Assembly (NCBI GenBank): GCA_022315425.1
Contig: JAIUPT010000031.1
Coordinates: 248,001 to 312,000, forward strand
From: Pseudevernia furfuracea
Lineage: Eukaryota > Ascomycota > Lecanoromycetes > Lecanorales > Parmeliaceae
Direction of reading: 5' to 3'
Length of the DNA: 64,000 nt
The notes beneath the pieces are model-generated. The model did not search any database and was not told the origin of the DNA. It worked only from the letters and a program-made list of their open reading frames with translations. The translations under genes and the position numbers were made by a program. Of the stretch, positions 1 to 10,153 are shown one piece after another (within the stretch, counting starts at the first letter, position 1; every line of letters starts with the position of its first letter).

Positions 1-190
1 CCAGGACGTTGGTAAAAGGCGAGGGGCGTACATCATCCTCAGCTCCAGTCTCCTCATCCGAGCTGTCCTCGTCCTCGCCCATGCTCACATCGTGGGGCGC
101 ATCGGTTGCTTTGCCTTTGCCCTTGCCCTCAGCGACGGTCTGGGCGGGATCGCTCACGGTACCCCCGTGCGTAGAATCGGTACTGCTCAT
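1..190 (-). CDS. CHZ1-like histone chaperone, N-terminal part (runs off left edge)
   Basis: The minus strand opens with ATG at 190..188 and stays open to the window edge (63 codons). The start reads MSSTDSTHGGTVSDPA, followed by a GKGKGK stretch and then an acidic block MGEDEDSSDEETGAEDD. This Lys/Gly-then-acidic N-terminus resembles fungal Chz1, the H2A.Z-H2B chaperone that works with SWR1 in the nucleus. The diagnostic CHZ motif lies further downstream and is outside the window, so the call rests on the N-terminus alone. The codons after GAEDD begin GTACGC, so an intron donor may sit there and the last residues seen may be intronic. It could be another acidic nuclear protein. Confidence 0.45.
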   Translation of the reverse strand, partial: MSSTDSTHGGTVSDPAQTVAEGKGKGKATDAPHDVSMGEDEDSSDEETGAEDDVRPSPFTNVL

Positions 191-1339
191 GATGGCAATG
201 ACAAGATTGTGACGAAGTATGGCAATAGAGGATTGGCGCAAGAATTGATGTATCTGTTGACTTGAGAGATGGTTTTAAAAGGTGGTGGGCTTGCGGTGAA
301 GACGGGAGGGTAGTGGTTCAATTCGCGTAGAAAGCGCGACGTGTGGAGCTACTTTAGATACTCTAGAGTAGAGTAGTTGTAGGGCTGATGCCAAGACAAG
401 ATGCCGTACGGAGTACCAGATTCTGATTCATGGCACTTTAACCCTCTTTTGCGCTCTGGTTGTTGTCTCCATCTGTCAGTCTAGTAGAGCATTGATCACT
501 TGATAACTACTGCAAACTATGATGCGGAGGTCGCAGGTGGATGGAAGGGCAAGCGTTTTAGATCGTCCCCGTTCCCCCTTCTCCGTTCGCTTTACCAATC
601 CGGAAGATGGTGGTGGTGTGAGAGGGAAAGGAAGGAAGGAAGGAAGGAAGAATGCAGAGAGTATTTGATTTTTGGTTGATAAAAAAGGGGAGGGTGTTGG
701 TGACAAAGAGGTAATGAGATTGAAGAACAAAGCTAGGACCTGGGATGGCGAAGGTATTGTCGTAATTCGTAAAGTGTGTAAGGCTGGAAACCGACATGGC
801 TGGAGCTGCCTTTGATGCAGCAGCGTGCAGCAGTGCAGCCTTTCATTTTGGGCTTGCGTGCGAGACAATGAGATAGTAAGATGCCAGAAATAAGCAAGAA
901 ACAACAACGTGTTAAGGACGAACTACTGTCGTGGTGTAGGTATCTAGCCAAAAACGTTTTGCTGCCTTTAATGGCGATCTAATTGTCTAAAAGGCTTTTA
1001 TCTGCTTTCGAGACACTCTATCACCAGGTTTTCCTCATCGAGCTAAGTAGTAAGCCCTGCAGAATCGATCTACCGTGGCTCTTCAGCTGCTTCAAAATGC
1101 CCATTGATGATTCTGACCGCCTGTGACCATGACTCAGCAGGACCTGAAAGTGACACTGTGACTTCTTTTAAGGGATCTAATACATGTACATCCTATTTCG
1201 ATACATTGACACCCTATTTTCGTTTTTAATTAGATCTCTCGCGCGCGCGCTAACTAGATTAGGTAAAACCCTCGCAAATATCCGAAAGAAAATAATTAAG
1301 AGGTTGATTCTAACGAAACATCGTGAATAGAGTTCGAAT
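191..1339. other. Intergenic, upstream of the CHZ1-like gene
   Basis: No coding frame is convincing here. A (GAAG)n purine microsatellite lies at about 625-651 and a short GC-alternating run at about 1240-1250. From about 1200 the sequence turns AT-rich and leads into the tandem duplication. The first about 150 bp are the likely promoter and 5' UTR of the minus-strand gene. Confidence 0.5.
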
Positions 1340-2101
1340 AAAATGACGATGATGAGGAGATTGAAAAGAAAATTATTAACAAATTATTGATTACGTCGTC
1401 GGACGCGAATATGAAGAAGAATATGAAGATAGCGAGCAAGATTATTGAGTTATAAACAACGAGTGCGAAGAAGCGAAAGTGATAGAAACGCTTTAAACGT
1501 ACGTAAAAAAGATAATTATCAAAGAATATAAATTACGTTTCTGCGAAAAATATTAATCTCGAGAACGATATATATATTCTGCTTGTCATATTCTTCTTGT
1601 TCGTCTCGATAATCTTACTTGTAATCGCTTATGACCTACTTGATCATGGATTTAGATTCCATCTGCTACTCGATACTGTTATTCACATCCACCGTCATTT
1701 TCTATCCATAAGTATATCATAAAATGACGATGATAAGGAGATTAAAAAGAAAATTGTCAACAAATTATTGATTACGCCGTCGAACGCGAATATGAAGGGG
1801 GATGCAAAGATAGCGAGCAAGGTTATTGAGTCACAAACGACGAGTGCGAAGAAGCGAAGATGATAGAAACGCTTTGAACGTACGTAGAAAAGATAGTTAT
1901 CAAAGAACATAGATTACGTTTCTACCAAAAGTATTGATCTCGAGAACGATATATATATCCTGCTTGTCATATTCTCCTTATCCGTCTCGGTAATCTTGCT
2001 TGCAATCGCTTATGGCCTACTTGGTCATGGGTCTAGATTCCACCTGCTACTCGGTACTGCCACCCACATCCACCGTCATTTCCCATCCATAAGTATATCA
2101 T
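1340..2101. repeat. Tandem duplication, 2 x 381 bp, with RIP-like divergence
   Basis: Unit 1 is 1340-1720 and unit 2 is 1721-2101. They align without gaps over 381 bp. Nearly all of the differences are transitions (C/T or G/A), with only rare transversions. Unit 1 is the more AT-rich copy: positions that are CA or TG in unit 2 are often TA in unit 1. That is the pattern of repeat-induced point mutation or methylcytosine deamination. Neither copy has a convincing protein. Short open stretches (for example 1996-2187, plus strand) match no family I recognise, so the origin of the unit is unknown. Confidence 0.9.
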
Positions 2102-2914
2102 GGCCTCCAATTCAATGTAAAGACATCTTCGCGATGATGCATCAAATACACATGCTCGTGGGTAGCAAAGAAAAAAACCGAAATTGACATTTCTATCAAG
2201 ATATCTCCACCGCGCACGACAGCTCTGAAAATTTTGCCATGGGGAAAATAAATTCTCTTGCTAATTCTCTTCGACTTTGGGACCGAAGTCTTGTCTCGAT
2301 AGCTTGTGCTAGGAGATGTAAAGGGGGGGGGGGGGGGGAAGTACGACTTCGGAGTGTGCACTTGGAATCCGAGGGCTAAACCTCGCTAAATCTGCAAGCC
2401 GATCCGGGGGTGGGTTTTTTTGCTGCCCGCGAGAAATGAAGCAAGAGACCCCCAGCAACAATTAATTGGTGGGGGTATCCGCGCTCGGACTGCCTGACTT
2501 GCCAAGAAGAATATGCATAGATTCTCGGCTGACGTTCGCAGCTGAGTGTGGGGGTGATGACTGGGAGAGGGTCGTCGAGGCTGAGCGGTCTCATTGTTGA
2601 GTTTCGTTCGTACGAAGGTCTGCACGCAAAATCCTGAATACACGGGGGTTGGGTCCTTAATTGGGGTCCATATTAGGCACAAATCCGGAGCGGCTCTAAG
2701 CGTATCACCCAGGCAACCCTCCGGGCGGGGCGTTATCCGCATGTTCAGCACTTTGCGTTGCAGACCTCCGTACAGCGGAAGAGCCTATAGTAAGTCGAGC
2801 TACACGGGTCTTTAATCGAGTAAAGCGTTTTCTGATAAAGGTGAGGTAGATTCGTGGATTATCATTAGAGTACTCGTGCCGGCAAGCTATCTGACAAAGG
2901 TTTGAAGAAAGTGT
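2102..2914. other. Intergenic; 16-base G run at 2323-2338
   Basis: No supported gene. A homopolymer of 16 G (2323-2338) is prone to sequencing and replication slippage. Open frames on both strands in 2376-2815 overlap one another and look like chance. Confidence 0.5.
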
Positions 2915-3052
2915 CCCACGCATGCTGTTTGACGGAAGGAAAACAACCAAAGAGATCTATCCCACGCATGCTGATTGACAGAAGGAAGACCAACAAAGGA
3001 TCCCATCCCACGCACACTGTTTGACAAGAAAAATCCAAAGAAAGCGCCCGCG
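2915..3052. repeat. Three imperfect 46 bp tandem units
   Basis: Units begin at 2915, 2961 and 3007, each opening CCCACGCAYRCTG and continuing TTGAC..GAAGGAA. Spacing is exactly 46 bp. The array lies about 110 bp beyond the stop codon of the minus-strand metallopeptidase-like gene. Confidence 0.8.
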
Positions 3053-3162
3053 CTCATTCCATGCCAGATGGACCCATTGAAATTGCCGTGTAGGTGTGAT
3101 GTCCTTTTCTTTCATTGCTTCTCTCCCGCACTCAAGGTCTAGCTTTGCCCCTCTCCCGCCGG

Positions 3163-4322
3163 CTACGAACGATGAGCTGGGTGCCATAGGTCATCAATGT
3201 TGATGTTAGGTGGAGGTTGGACAGATTTTGCGGAGATCTTGTCCTCGAGAAGATCGATGTCCATCGACGGAACGGTCTTTGGTCCGCTATAGTTGCTGGC
3301 CATATTCACTATCTTCTGCACGTCTATAGGATCACTATAACGGAAGGGGAACTCGATGTCTGATATAGAAGGGTGATTAGTATTAAAAGGTGCTCGATGT
3401 TTTGCAATGGAACAATACTCACCGCCACTGACAATGTTGTCGATTGTTTTCTGGTCGATTCGGTAGGTGCCATCACTTGTACAGATATAAGGCACGCCGG
3501 ACTAAATTATACATCAGCTTACTTGACAACAGGACTTGTTTTGGTCAAAACGGGCCCTTTCACCATACCATATCGTCCTTGGTCTCCATGCCAGGGTCAG
3601 GGTCGCGGTATGAATTTACCGTACCGCCGAAGAGCTTTTTCTCTAACCAAAGGCCCGCCTCTGCCACGGTCCCAGTAAACATTCCCTTCGATTGGCCTTC
3701 GTTGATCTCGTCTGGGGTGTAGAAAAAACCTAGGCCGAGATACGTGATATAGACATGGGCCAATTCGTGGAGCATGGTGCAGGAGAATAGGAACAAGAAT
3801 TGATGGTACTGCAGTTTATTATCCGTGGTCGCTTTGGTCTTTGTCTTATTCCATGCGACTACCATGTGGCCAACTCTCTTGAGTATGGTTAGCTTGCGCA
3901 AGCACCTCTGTCAGAAGACGAGCCAATTTTGAACTTACCTCTCCATTGACGCTGATCCACTGTACTCTGGGATCGTATGCCGTATTATACATAGGTTGTC
4001 TTTCATGATAACCCATGTAGTCGGCCTCTAGCAAGGTGTAGTCCACAATCACTGTGGGGAAATGTGTAAAGATACTTCCGAAGAAATCTTTGGTTTTCTT
4101 CTCCATGTCCTTCGAATTCACTAGAGCTCCTGGACGCAGTCTCTTGACTTCTTCACCGAGGGCCACGAAAGCGCGCTGGGTATCCGGGTGCCTCAGCATG
4201 CTTTGACATATCTCGATGCATTTTTCGACGACATCATAAAATTCGCCCGCTTGGTACTGGAAGTCAACGGCGACTAGACCGAGGCTTCGATGCCAAACGG
4301 AAAAAGCAGTAGGCTCCTCCAT
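3163..4322 (-). CDS. HELAH-motif metallopeptidase-like protein (322 aa, 4 exons)
   Basis: Exons by splice signals: 4322-3939, 3877-3569, 3501-3423, 3359-3163. Introns of 61, 67 and 63 nt have good donors, and two have clear branch sites (GCTAAC, TACTAATC). All junction phases agree, giving 322 aa. Residues 165-169 are HELAH inside a hydrophobic helix (TMLHELAHVYITYLG), the zinc-binding and catalytic signature HExxH. A Glu-containing stretch AEAGLWLEKKLFGG follows and could supply a third ligand. There is no signal peptide, so the protein is probably intracellular. I recognise it as a fungal hypothetical family but cannot name the peptidase clan, and the substrate is unknown. A divergent relative lies at 5242-6175 on the other strand. 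Confidence 0.65.
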
Positions 4323-5241
4323 ACTAGTCTTACGGGGTTCTAGAATAATTAGATGTTGATAGGTAGCAAATGGAAGTGAGCCGAAGTTTGAAGGTTAGTG
4401 GAAAAAATAATAGAAAGAAGAATGGAAAGAATATGTAAGATATTTATATTCGAAAGAGGCTCGTGGCGACGCACGGTAGAACACTTCGTGTCAGGCTCAG
4501 ACAGTGTATCAGATTGGGACATTGGAGACGAAGATCAAAGGCTTCTAAACAAGCCCTCATAGAAGTTCCCGGTTTCAAAAGGTATTTGATGTGGGCGCTG
4601 TTTCATGTCGTTGGAAACGTGGTGAGTATTTTTGGCCTGCCTTTCGCCTTTCCCGATCTACATATGGACTTTAGCTCATAGGGAAACATCATGGCGGAGC
4701 GATGTATCATGTGTGGACGATTCTAAAGAAAGGCAACTTTTGGCAAGGAGATTCGCCCGGAGCCTTTTCCGGTGTCGTCCTAGAGGTCAGCTCGCGGAGT
4801 GATTTCTAATCGGCATGCCGAGTTAAAAGCATCTATCTTATGACCTACCGAGTATACTGGCGAAACCGCAGAATACTTTCAGCGGGGGAGGTATGCTGCC
4901 AAAAAGGCCATTAACTTGTAGCTGTGGCAATTCGAAAACAGATTGGTGCCTACGACCAGGAGTAGCAGATTTGATGGCTGCGGAGAACCGAGTCTGTGAT
5001 GGACTAACGTGAGGACAATGTAGGTACCGTGCTTGATACCAATCCATTGTTTCAGACAGAAACATTGGGCGCTTGAGATTGCCACTTCTTCAGGTAGCTT
5101 TTCTGGAAGTGGAGTGGTCGGAAAATGGCTCAAGTGCGCGGCAGCTTTCCGAAAAATCTTCAACAGCAGGCAACGCATTAACCACAACCGGTACTCTGGG
5201 CCGCGATTCCGCAGCCGACTGATATTTTGGGCGGCTTTCAG
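4323..5241. other. Region between two divergent metallopeptidase-like genes
   Basis: It should hold the promoters of both genes and probably the unresolved 5' exon(s) of the plus-strand copy. A CTGAT branch site and TTTCAG acceptor end at 5241. Open frames on both strands at 4838-5275 overlap and I could not assign them. Confidence 0.4.
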
Positions 5242-6175
5242 GCCAGGCAACCCCGTTTTGGGATGAGGATGGCACCTGTAGGTATCATGTTTTAATGGCC
5301 TTGGAAATTCATTTGCTCAGTGCTGAAAAGCTAAAACAGCCGGAGATGGTTCTGACATCCGTTCTGGCGATGCCCATTGCCCGAAACACCTATGCTCAAA
5401 TTATTGACCGGAGTGTTGTCCGCGATCATTCAAAAATTAGTGATGACGCCATACAGCAATACGAAGAAATCAGAAAAGGCTTCACCGCGCGAGCTTTGAA
5501 GATTGACACTCAGGTACAATGACATCTCACTTCAGCAGATCACTGCTCACCAGCTGACTTCGACAAAGCTGACCCAAAAGTATCTGGATGCGCCGCTGGA
5601 TAGTCAGGCGCACACGATGCGTCTCTTGGAAATAACTGCAGCTTCAGTGAATGCGTTGGCGGGAATGACATATGCATCTTCTCACCCGGACAGGACATCA
5701 AGCCTCAAGAACCGCGAGGAGGGCATTTGGCTGCTTTCCCCGGGACTGGTCGATTCTACGTCGATATTTATCATGATAGATACAGACGATTGGAGCAGTA
5801 TCCATCCGGCTTGTTGAATGTTGTGGGATATTGGGCGGAGACCCAGTTGTTCGGGGGTGTGGTGTTGTTCGACCGGGGTGAATCAGGTCTAGAGGTTGGT
5901 TGGCATCCTTGGATTTTTGTTTTATTCCTCCACCTTGAAACAAATTCCATGCTGACTATTGCTAGACCAACAGTGCCTTCATTCATCCGGAGGATTCCAT
6001 GGCGTTCCACCTTGCCTATCAGCTTTCGTCGCAACAGATCGCGTGCTTCTTCGACTTGGCCAAATTACACAACACTATGCAAACACCCAGCGCGGAAAGC
6101 CTCCTTCCATTCTCCCAAGAACCGGACGCCCACACCGAGAAAACCTGGATCTGGCTTAATGAACCACCTCTCTGA
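5242..6175 (+). CDS. Relative of the HELAH gene; HExxH not found (5' end unresolved)
   Basis: Proposed exons: 5242-5513, 5581-5646, 5694-5894, 5966-6175 (stop TGA 6173-6175). Introns of 67, 47 and 71 nt preserve phase; the last has the classic GCTGACTATTGCTAG end. The segment GYWAETQLFGGVVLFDRGE matches AGLWLEKKLFGGTVNSYRD of the neighbouring gene, so the two are homologous. Exon 1 lacks a convincing start: reading continues upstream of the ATG at 5295 to an acceptor at 5241, so at least one 5' exon is missing from the model. No HExxH is visible where HELAH would lie. The protein may be catalytically dead, the gene may be decaying, or the 47-nt intron choice may hide the motif. The tail ends KTWIWLNEPPL. 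Confidence 0.45.
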
Positions 6176-6789
6176 ATCTATAAGAACGATTACGATAGGC
6201 CGCCACCTTTATGCGGTCCCAGAACATGCCTCATAATAAGACACACAGAGAATTCGGCCCGTCGAAAATTCCCATCCCAGTCGGAGGAATCTGCGCCCGG
6301 TCAATGATGATTCCTCCCAATACAGCCCACGAAGCAGGGCTTGAGACAGATTCGAACTGCATAAACACTCCTTTCTAATTGATTCATGGAACTAGCGGCG
6401 CTATCACAACATTCACTTACTCTGCGACAATGCGCTCTTACATTCTGATAGCTTCACTGATGGCATTTCACAGGACGTCTGGGGTCTCTGGTGGGTGGGA
6501 CATGATGGAATATAGAGGAAAGAGGGAATATAGCGGGGTGGTTTCTGTGTGTCTTTCCTTAGGCGTGATATCATTACGAACACTTGCGGGATACTTCCTC
6601 TATATTCTTTTGTCAGATAACTAGCATGCAACCACAATAACAACACTTTATGAAATTGTTTAAATAAATCAAGAACACCTCATAAATCCAAGTCTCGGTG
6701 CGCCAAAATTGCTGATAACTATATGCGTGCAAACATAGGCCGACATAGTCAACCTGATTAGTCAGTGAGAGGTACCCTTCAGTCTGAGG
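6176..6789. other. Intergenic, no gene seen
   Basis: Only short unsupported frames occur. It includes the 3' flank of the plus-strand gene ending at 6175. Confidence 0.4.
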
Positions 6790-6890
6790 GAAGGCTTTGC
6801 ATGTCATTTGCCACGTTCTCTATATAAATATGCTAACTATGAGGCTGTGCGTATCATTTGCCACGTTCTCTTACATAAACATGCCAATTA
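6790..6890. repeat. Two imperfect tandem units of about 50 bp
   Basis: Units start near 6790 and 6841 and share the core TCATTTGCCACGTTCTC. Differences are mainly transitions, in line with the RIP-like pattern elsewhere. Confidence 0.7.
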
Positions 6891-6979
6891 TTACCTTATC
6901 TCCGTTAAATTAATTTTTTATTCTAGTGATCCTGACCATCATCTAATCGGCGCCAAACTCCGCAACGTTTAACGAATAA

Positions 6980-7570
6980 TGATACCCAAAGTTCAAACCA
7001 CCAAGTCAAGCGCACCCACAGAGCCTGATGCAGCGCCACCATACTCTTCCCCAACGCCTGAACCACCATCGACACCCATCGTGCCACAGAACCTGAAGGG
7101 ACACCAAGCCCAGCACAGAAACAACCGCAGAAACGAAATTCGGTTAGTGACGACGACGACGATAATTCAGACTCACGGGAATAACCCGAAAGCAAGAATG
7201 AAAGTGGTGATAGTGGGGGAGACGGCCGAGATGATACATACAGTGGTGATCTAGCTAATGATGATGATAACACTAGCAGCAGCAGCGCAAATCCTATATG
7301 CACAGCTGGATGTATGTCGATCGCTACGTTCCCCTCAACCACGATGGAAGCGGCTGTCTCTACTCCTACCACGATCTTTCCTACTTCTTCTTCTTTTATC
7401 ACCCCTATTACGACGGCTTCTACGACTCTAGCGCCACCGACGTCTCCGCTCACTGCCGTAGCAGCTGGTATAGAAGCTCAGAATGTTCGTATGGGTAAAA
7501 TAGGGGTCAAGAGAAGAAGGCGGCGGCGACGTTGCTACGACATTCGGTGTCTATACCACGGCCTATATTT
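6980..7570 (+). pseudogene. Decayed frame for an acidic, Ser/Thr-rich protein
   Basis: In the frame of the ATG at 7314 the translation reads upstream through ANDDDNTSSSSANPICTAGC and SGDSGGDGRDD, then a TAA at 7182, then again through SVSDDDDDNSDSRE and PEPEGTPSPAQKQPQK. Two more in-frame TGA codons lie near 7022-7070. Downstream it gives a Ser/Thr/Pro stretch (TTIFPTSSSFITPITTAS) and a basic end KRRRRRRR. The compositional continuity across the stops suggests a once longer acidic, Ser/Thr-rich protein, perhaps a cell-surface protein. No domain is recognisable, and chance low-complexity sequence is a real alternative. Confidence 0.3.
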
Positions 7571-8360
7571 CCTGTCTAGTCTTTTGCTCTTGGGATAAAG
7601 CGTAAGACCGAGACGATTGTAACGGCGATATCAGCTGCGACTTCGCACTAGTTTCTTGATATTCTTTTTAGACTTTGCATACTTACACTGTAGCTTTACC
7701 GAGACTTCTTTAACATTTGTTCTTGGACGATTATATAAATTAGTTGGTCATACGCGTACACTCTTATTCTATCGTACGTACACTATGGCAAAAAGCTAAA
7801 GCCAGAAGTTAGCTTCGGTTCATACACTCATACTGCTGCTCCAGAAGAGTGACAAGAGAATGAACAAGGACTTTATAGTACACCTTTCGCAGTGTTCTTT
7901 GCCAATCGCCTCCACCCATCGTCCCTCAATCCGGATCTCATCATCCTTCTCTGATAAGAGGATCCCTCCGTATTGAAATTGTATATGTGAGTGTGTGTGT
8001 AATGATTTGCTTAGATTATTTCTATGGAGTTCTTCTCCCTATATTGATGTGATTATTTGATTCGATTTAGTCTGTCTCGAACCTTTCTATATTATTTGTT
8101 CTAGTTATTATACAATTTTATATAATAACTTCAATGTCATAAACGTCAAAATTGAAGAAACTTTATTATTTAATTATATGTAGAAAATAATTAGAAAAAT
8201 ATTATAGATTATTACGTTATAATAAAATTTAATATATATATATTTTTATTTTATTTTTTATTTTATTTTTTATTTTATTTTTTATTTTATTAATTTACTT
8301 TATCTTACAAATAATTAATATATAAAATAATTTAATAATTTAATAAACGAAATCAGAATC
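7571..8360. other. AT-rich block with TTTTATTTTA simple repeats
   Basis: From about 8040 to 8350 the sequence is almost purely A/T, with repeated TTTTATTTTAT units at about 8245-8292. It looks like an AT-rich relic. The last few bases before 8361 are the promoter-proximal region of the reductase-like gene. Confidence 0.6.
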
Positions 8361-9497
8361 ATGCCCAAAGATCTGGTTCTTGTAAGTCTTTTCCTTTCCT
8401 CAAGCTCTAGCTTGACGTTGATCTAACATGTATAGGACACAGGCGGGAGTGGCAATACTGGCAACGCCTGTGTTATCCATGCCCCCAAGGCTGTATACCG
8501 TATCCGCGAGACGCTCCGCCAGGAGTCTGCCATCGCACAGATCGAGTCTGCTCCAACCGCACAAGAATCCTCGGACGATTTCGAAGTTGTGGTCGTACCG
8601 GATATGACCAAAGATGATGCGTTTCTACAAGCATTGCAAGGAGTGACTTACGTACTGCACCTTGCATTGCCTATGCCGAATAAGGTACGAAGACGGCAGA
8701 CGCTGATTCCAGCAGAGGCATCCTACACCGTGCTAACCGTTCCGTGCCTTAGACAGATAGTATTGACGAAGAAAACACCATCGCGCTAGCCGTCCAGGGC
8801 ACAACCAGTCTTCTTAAGTCAGCGCTCAAGGTTCTCAGCATAAAACGTGTCGTCACCACCTCAAACGGTCGGCGTTGTTGTAGGTAGTAGTGAAAGCGAA
8901 ATCTATAACGGTATGCCTTCATGATGTGTAGAAAACAATATTCAACCCATGCCCCAGGGTCCCTTTACTGAAGCCGGCCTTGCCTATTCCGCCTCCAAAT
9001 GGCTTGCATATCGAGCCACTCGTGACTTCACAGCGACTCACAAGCCCACCTACACAATTGTCAACCTCATGCCAAGCTATATTGTCGGTAGATGGGAGCT
9101 CGCCTTGACCGCCGCCGCGCTGGCCAGCGGTAGCAACGGCATTGCTCTGTCTAGCACCCTTCGCGGCTTGATGCCACAGCCAGTGGCCGGCATCACCGTG
9201 CATGTAGCTGACGTCGCTCGTGTCCATGTTGAAGCAATGACAAAGGAGCAGATCAAGACGCATGAAGACTTCGTGTTGAATGCGGATGGAACGGATGGAG
9301 TCGTTTGGACAGACACGATCAAGATTGCAGAAAAGCATTTCCCGAAGGCCGTTGCGAAGGGTACCTTGCCGCTCGGGGGAAAAACACCGACTTCGAGACG
9401 TAGGGTTGACGGAAGCAAAACCGAGAAGGTCTTCGGAATGGAAATGGTTTCATTTGAGAACAGATTGTCAGTGCTGCTGGGCAGTATGTCGAGCTGA
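8361..9497 (+). pseudogene. NAD(P)-dependent reductase, SDR/epimerase-dehydratase type, frameshifted
   Basis: Exons: 8361-8381, 8436-8684 and from 8753, with good introns of 54 and 68 nt (branches ATCTAAC and GTGCTAAC). The N-terminus has the Rossmann motif TGGSGNTG, then VTYVLHLA. The 3' part has the catalytic YSASK, then INLMPSYIVGR-like and GVVWTDTI segments, as in the cinnamoyl-CoA-reductase/ketoreductase-like extended SDRs of fungi. The middle is damaged. After RVVTT the expected strand (TVGVVVGSSESEIYN) is out of frame by one base in the A run at 8863-8865. The next gap (8911-8931) has GT...AG ends but is only 21 nt, too short to splice. A 58-nt intron (8874-8931) would restore an open frame but delete the conserved strand. 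The substrate is unknown. Confidence 0.6.
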
Positions 9498-10153
9498 CTG
9501 AGAAGCAACAAGGTCCGAAGGCTTGAATGAAGCGGGTCAAAACCCTGCGGAGTGATAGTATGCTGCTCCTAGCATTGACAAATAGGAATAGACGAAGATC
9601 TCGGAATCTTTCTGTTGAATCTGAAAGCACCAAAGTGAGTTGATGTGGCGTCGTGTCGAAATTGACGTTGGTGATTTTTAGTGGCCGAAATTTGTGTCCT
9701 TTTTCTCGTGCTAGCAATGGGTGAGATTGGCTCTTGATCCAAAAAAGTACATAACCCAAAAGGCTCTCGCGTGTCGAACGTTGAATGTGATTGTGGCTGG
9801 CTGAGAAGATTCTGACAGATTGGCACGCGCGGTAGGGGCCGCCGGAAGCGGAAATTCGGGCTGCACCTTGCATGCTTAGCGGCACGCCACAGGGAGTCTA
9901 TAAGCTGAATTGCTTTGATTGCTGCGACCTTCTGTGCCTAAGGCGCCGATTATTGATGAATTGATTGGTTTATGGATCGGTTCAGGCGAAGCGAGAAACC
10001 TGATCCGGACTATGGACGAGACAAGATACTATCAAGATACTATCAATTGCGGTGTCTGTTCTGATATATTACGCTGCTCCCTTCTCCTTTTTTTCCCCCA
10101 TATTCTCTTAAACCCTCAAGTTCTTGTTGTACGAGTTTGCGTGAACTATCAGT
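9498..10153. other. Intergenic between reductase and DUF2235 gene
   Basis: No supported coding frame. A pyrimidine-rich tract (about 10076-10130) precedes the ATG at 10154, as is common in fungal promoters and 5' UTRs. Confidence 0.4.

Noticed and set aside
476..951. Overlapping minus-strand frames of 72-143 codons
   Set aside because: They overlap each other in different frames, have low-complexity Ser/Pro composition and no domain or splice context.
1340..2101. Transposon coding sequence in the 381 bp duplication
   Set aside because: No recognisable transposase, reverse transcriptase or helicase motif in either unit, and no terminal repeats.
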